Below, in pieces: positions 61,784 to 64,000 of a stretch of DNA of 64,000 nt (position 1 is its first letter; the number at the start of each line of letters is the position of its first letter). The stretch is from contig CAJTHM010000011.1 in NCBI GenBank assembly GCA_910576125.1, positions 124,001-188,000 on the forward strand, read 5' to 3'. Source of the DNA: Lachnospiraceae bacterium (lineage in GTDB: Bacteria; Bacillota; Clostridia; Lachnospirales; Lachnospiraceae). Under the pieces are notes generated by a model, which was given only the letters and a program-made list of their open reading frames with translations, was not told the origin of the DNA and made no database searches. Position numbers and translations under genes: made by a program.

Positions 61784-63136
61784 TCACAGCTGCCCCACCG
61801 CGGCCTGCTGCCGCTCCTGCACTGTAACCGGACGCGTGAAAGCGGCGTCGTCAAACAGGGACAGCTGCCTGTAGCTCATGCCGTCGCTCCCGAACTGTAC
61901 CCTGTCCTTTTCGCTGGTAAGGCCTCGCACGATAGAATCCTCATCCAGCTTCACAGGATACATCATCCTGCCGTTGCAGGTGATAAAGTACAGCGCCCGC
62001 TTCAGCACGACTCCAATCTTCTTCAAATCCCCAAAGGCCAGGCTGCCGCTCCTGCGTGCCGCCACGATCCGCCGGGCGCTCTTCACGCCTATCCCGGGCA
62101 CCCGCAGCAGCTCCTCTATGGGAGCCCGGTTGATTTCCACCGGGAACCGCTCCAGATGGCGCACTGCCCAGTCTTCCTTGGGATCCAGCATCACGTTGAA
62201 GAAAGGCCGTTTCTCGTCCAGCAGTTCCTCCGCCCTGAATCCGTAGAACCGCAGCAGCCAGTCCGCCTGATACAGCCTGTGCTCCCGCAGCAGGGGCGGC
62301 CCTCCGGGCAAGGCGGGCAGGCTCTTATCCCCTGTCACATTCACGAAAGCCGAATAAAAGACTCTTTTCAATTCAAATTTCCGATACAGATTCTCCGCCA
62401 CATTGATAATCTGGTAATCGCTCTCGGGTGTGGCGCCGATAATCATCTGGGTGGACTGGCCTCCTCCCACGAATTTAGGGGCATTCCGGTACAGCACCAG
62501 ATCGCCCCTGTTTATCTGGATGCCATTCTGAATCTGCCGCATGGGCGTGAGGATGCTCTTTCGGTGCTTATTGGGCGCAAGACTGCGCAGGCCCTCTGCG
62601 GTGGGAAGCTCTAAATTGACGCTCATCCTGTCCACCAGGTAACCTGTCTGTTCGATGGCCTCCGGCGCCGCTCCCGGGATGGCCTTTACATGGACATAGC
62701 CGTTGAACCGGTAGCGGTTCCTCAGAAGCCAGACCGTGCGGTAAATCAGCTCCATGGTAAACGTGGGGCTGCCTATGATGCCGGAGCTTAGAAAAAGGCC
62801 CTCGATATAATTCCTGCGGTAAAATTCCATTGTCAGGGTGCAGACTTCCTCCGGGGTGAACGTGGCCCTGGGGATGTCGCTGGAATTGCGGTTGCGGCAG
62901 TATTTGCAATCGTAGACGCATTCGTTGGTCAGGAGAATCTTCAGCAGGGAAATACACCTCCCGTCGCCGGAAAAACTATGGCAGATGCCTGCCGCCACGC
63001 AGCTGCCGATGCTCTTCCCATCCCCCGGACGGTCCACGCCGCTGGAGGTGCAGGCCACGTCGTATTTCGCCGCGTCTGTCAGTATCTGCAGCTTGTCTTC
63101 TATGGCCTTATCCTGAGGATTCTTCAGATATTCCAT
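61784..63136 (-). CDS. Radical-SAM protein, putative DNA modification/repair (TIGR03916)
   Basis: 450 residues. The radical-SAM cluster motif is CVYDCKYC (near residue 76), preceded by an unusual cysteine-containing N-terminus (SCVAAGICHSF). A helix-hairpin-helix near 350 (EELLRVPGIGVKSARRIVAA-RR) suggests DNA binding. The family's reaction is unknown. It is followed by TIGR03915 and preceded by two LexA-type boxes, fitting a damage-repair role. Confidence 0.9.
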   Translation of the reverse strand: MEYLKNPQDKAIEDKLQILTDAAKYDVACTSSGVDRPGDGKSIGSCVAAGICHSFSGDGRCISLLKILLTNECVYDCKYCRNRNSSDIPRATFTPEEVCTLTMEFYRRNYIEGLFLSSGIIGSPTFTMELIYRTVWLLRNRYRFNGYVHVKAIPGAAPEAIEQTGYLVDRMSVNLELPTAEGLRSLAPNKHRKSILTPMRQIQNGIQINRGDLVLYRNAPKFVGGGQSTQMIIGATPESDYQIINVAENLYRKFELKRVFYSAFVNVTGDKSLPALPGGPPLLREHRLYQADWLLRFYGFRAEELLDEKRPFFNVMLDPKEDWAVRHLERFPVEINRAPIEELLRVPGIGVKSARRIVAARRSGSLAFGDLKKIGVVLKRALYFITCNGRMMYPVKLDEDSIVRGLTSEKDRVQFGSDGMSYRQLSLFDDAAFTRPVTVQERQQAAVGQL

Positions 63137-63178
63137 GTCCCTTGTACCTCTTGCTATCGCTTCTTTCTCGCAAAATTA

Positions 63179-63214
63179 GAACATATGTTCTTATTTAGTT
63201 TAGCACATATGTTC
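63179..63214 (-). promoter_or_regulatory. Two LexA (SOS) boxes over the repair operon promoter
   Basis: GAACATATGTTC (63179-63190) is a perfect palindrome and GAACATATGTGC (63203-63214, minus strand) a one-off copy, both fitting the Gram-positive LexA pattern GAAC-N4-GTTC. A likely promoter, TTGCAT-17-TAAACT on the minus strand (-35 near 63221, -10 near 63198-63203), is overlapped by them. Confidence 0.75.
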
Positions 63215-63324
63215 TTTTTATGCAAGGGCTTTTTTACATCTTCCAAAGCCGGTTAAAAGACCTTATGCCATCTTCTGAACTCCCGGCTTCCGTTTACAGC
63301 AGAGCATTGGGATGCATGGGATTT

Positions 63325-64000
63325 TCAATTCTTTGCCGATGAATAGAATTCTTCCCCTGTGTCAAGGCAGATTGCCGCAAGTCTTCCTCCCGGCACATAG
63401 CACTGGCAGTCGATTGCGATATGATTATTCTTGCGACAGATATAGCCGGGTTTCGGATTCCCTTCGATGTACTGCGTGGGCGTATGCCCTGTGACTACAT
63501 ATATATCATCGAAATATTGCGTCTCATAATCCGCCCTGTCCCACACAAGCTCTTCCAGTGAATAGTCCTCTATCTGCTTTTCAGGAGAATAGTTCCCCAG
63601 ACCTCCATGCACCAGCAGATAATCCTTTCCGTTCACGGTCAGTTCCTCATATATCAGGAGTTCCCTCAGAAACTCAATGACATCTTCCCGCGCCTCCCTA
63701 TCCAGTTTATGGAACTCATCTGTGGTGGTCACGCTCCCATTCCCCTGCCAGCTCAGCAGATTCCCGATCATCCTGGGATCCATTTCATCAATTGATTCCT
63801 CCGTGATTTCCTTGCAGAGGAACTCCAGGCACTCCAGCGCCATCAGTTCATGGTTTCCCACCAGGCAGATTGCATTGGGCATTTCCATGAGCTTTTGCAG
63901 CACTTTTACGGGATGCGGTCCTCTGTCAAGGATATCCCCCAGGATGTACAGGGTGTCCGTATCCTTTAACTTTATTCTCTCAAGCAATTCCAGAAACATA
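63325..64000 (-). CDS. Serine/threonine-phosphatase-like metallophosphoesterase (5' end outside window)
   Basis: The visible 225 residues lack the first metal-binding motif (DxH), which lies beyond the window. GDILDRGPHPVK and LVGNHELM (motifs 2 and 3), LLVHGGLG and VTGHTP (later histidines) are present, as in PrpA/ApaH-type phosphoesterases. The substrate is unknown. The upstream 190 bases towards the repair operon are a spacer. Confidence 0.88.
   Translation of the reverse strand, partial: MFLELLERIKLKDTDTLYILGDILDRGPHPVKVLQKLMEMPNAICLVGNHELMALECLEFLCKEITEESIDEMDPRMIGNLLSWQGNGSVTTTDEFHKLDREAREDVIEFLRELLIYEELTVNGKDYLLVHGGLGNYSPEKQIEDYSLEELVWDRADYETQYFDDIYVVTGHTPTQYIEGNPKPGYICRKNNHIAIDCQCYVPGGRLAAICLDTGEEFYSSAKN

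Noticed and set aside
60894-63136. Reading the TIGR03915/03916 pair as a CRISPR-associated or anti-phage module
   Set aside because: The pair is a known housekeeping-type association, and the upstream LexA boxes point to DNA repair. No defence genes lie nearby.
1-64000. tRNA or rRNA genes, CRISPR array, complete insertion sequence
   Set aside because: I looked for the characteristic sequences and repeat-spacer patterns and saw none. A tRNA or Rfam scan would settle it.

Overview
The window looks like chromosome from a spore-forming member of the Clostridia, most likely a Lachnospiraceae species. The evidence is a GC-rich, clostridial-style gene set with strong Shine-Dalgarno sequences, spoIIAA-spoIIAB-sigF and spoVA genes, a T-box on valS, LexA-type boxes of the Gram-positive kind, and Rpn-type transposase relatives. 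Most genes lie on the minus strand. I saw no rRNA, tRNA or CRISPR array.

Layout. (1) 1-4.97 kb: two MFS genes, the second behind a well-formed translational-attenuation leader (13-codon leader peptide and competing stems), then a truncated macro-domain-like gene and a membrane/beta-propeller gene pair. (2) 5-12.2 kb: a plastic island of fragments and cargo. It holds Rpn and MerR remnants, an alkyltransferase-like gene, four AT-rich genes, a SymE-like toxin pair with an XRE regulator, TnpV/XRE remnants, a DUF6512-like membrane protein and an AraC-GyrI regulator. It ends in a duplicate of the tail of the MFS gene found at 415. (3) 12.2-21.7 kb: an oligopeptide ABC transporter operon (lipoprotein, two permeases, fused ATPases) that also contains an Imm5-domain gene and a chemoreceptor. 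(4) 21.8-28 kb: a decayed zone with a collapsed tandem ABC exporter, an AT-rich nitrilase, a broken LytTR two-component system and an Rpn-family gene. (5) 28.4-37.7 kb: folD, an ECF sigma/anti-sigma/solute-binding lipoprotein operon, a GNAT enzyme, an amidohydrolase, a secreted trypsin-like protease and thiamine pyrophosphokinase. (6) 37.8-42.7 kb: the sporulation cluster spoIIAA-AB-sigF, a GH25 lysozyme, and spoVAB-AA-AC. (7) 42.8-49.3 kb: the T-box operon valS-folC-small ORF-TPR protein. (8) 49.3-57.1 kb: an Rpn remnant, YdcF-like protein, GH27 alpha-galactosidase with a divergent AraC regulator, a cbiK remnant, an ECF S-component, and the PadR-DUF1700-DUF4097 operon. (9) 57.2-64 kb: a DnaA-box-like cluster, a RecB-like/DinG helicase, an HPr-like protein, an SOS-controlled TIGR03915/TIGR03916 repair pair and a metallophosphoesterase cut by the window edge.

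The observations I rate highest are these. The inducible-looking leader in front of the MFS pump. A family of ~108-bp palindromic elements (four copies, with compensatory base changes in the stem), one of which supplies the stop codon of spoVAC. Paired LexA-type boxes on the radical-SAM repair operon. A cluster of DnaA-box-like motifs in an otherwise empty intergenic region.
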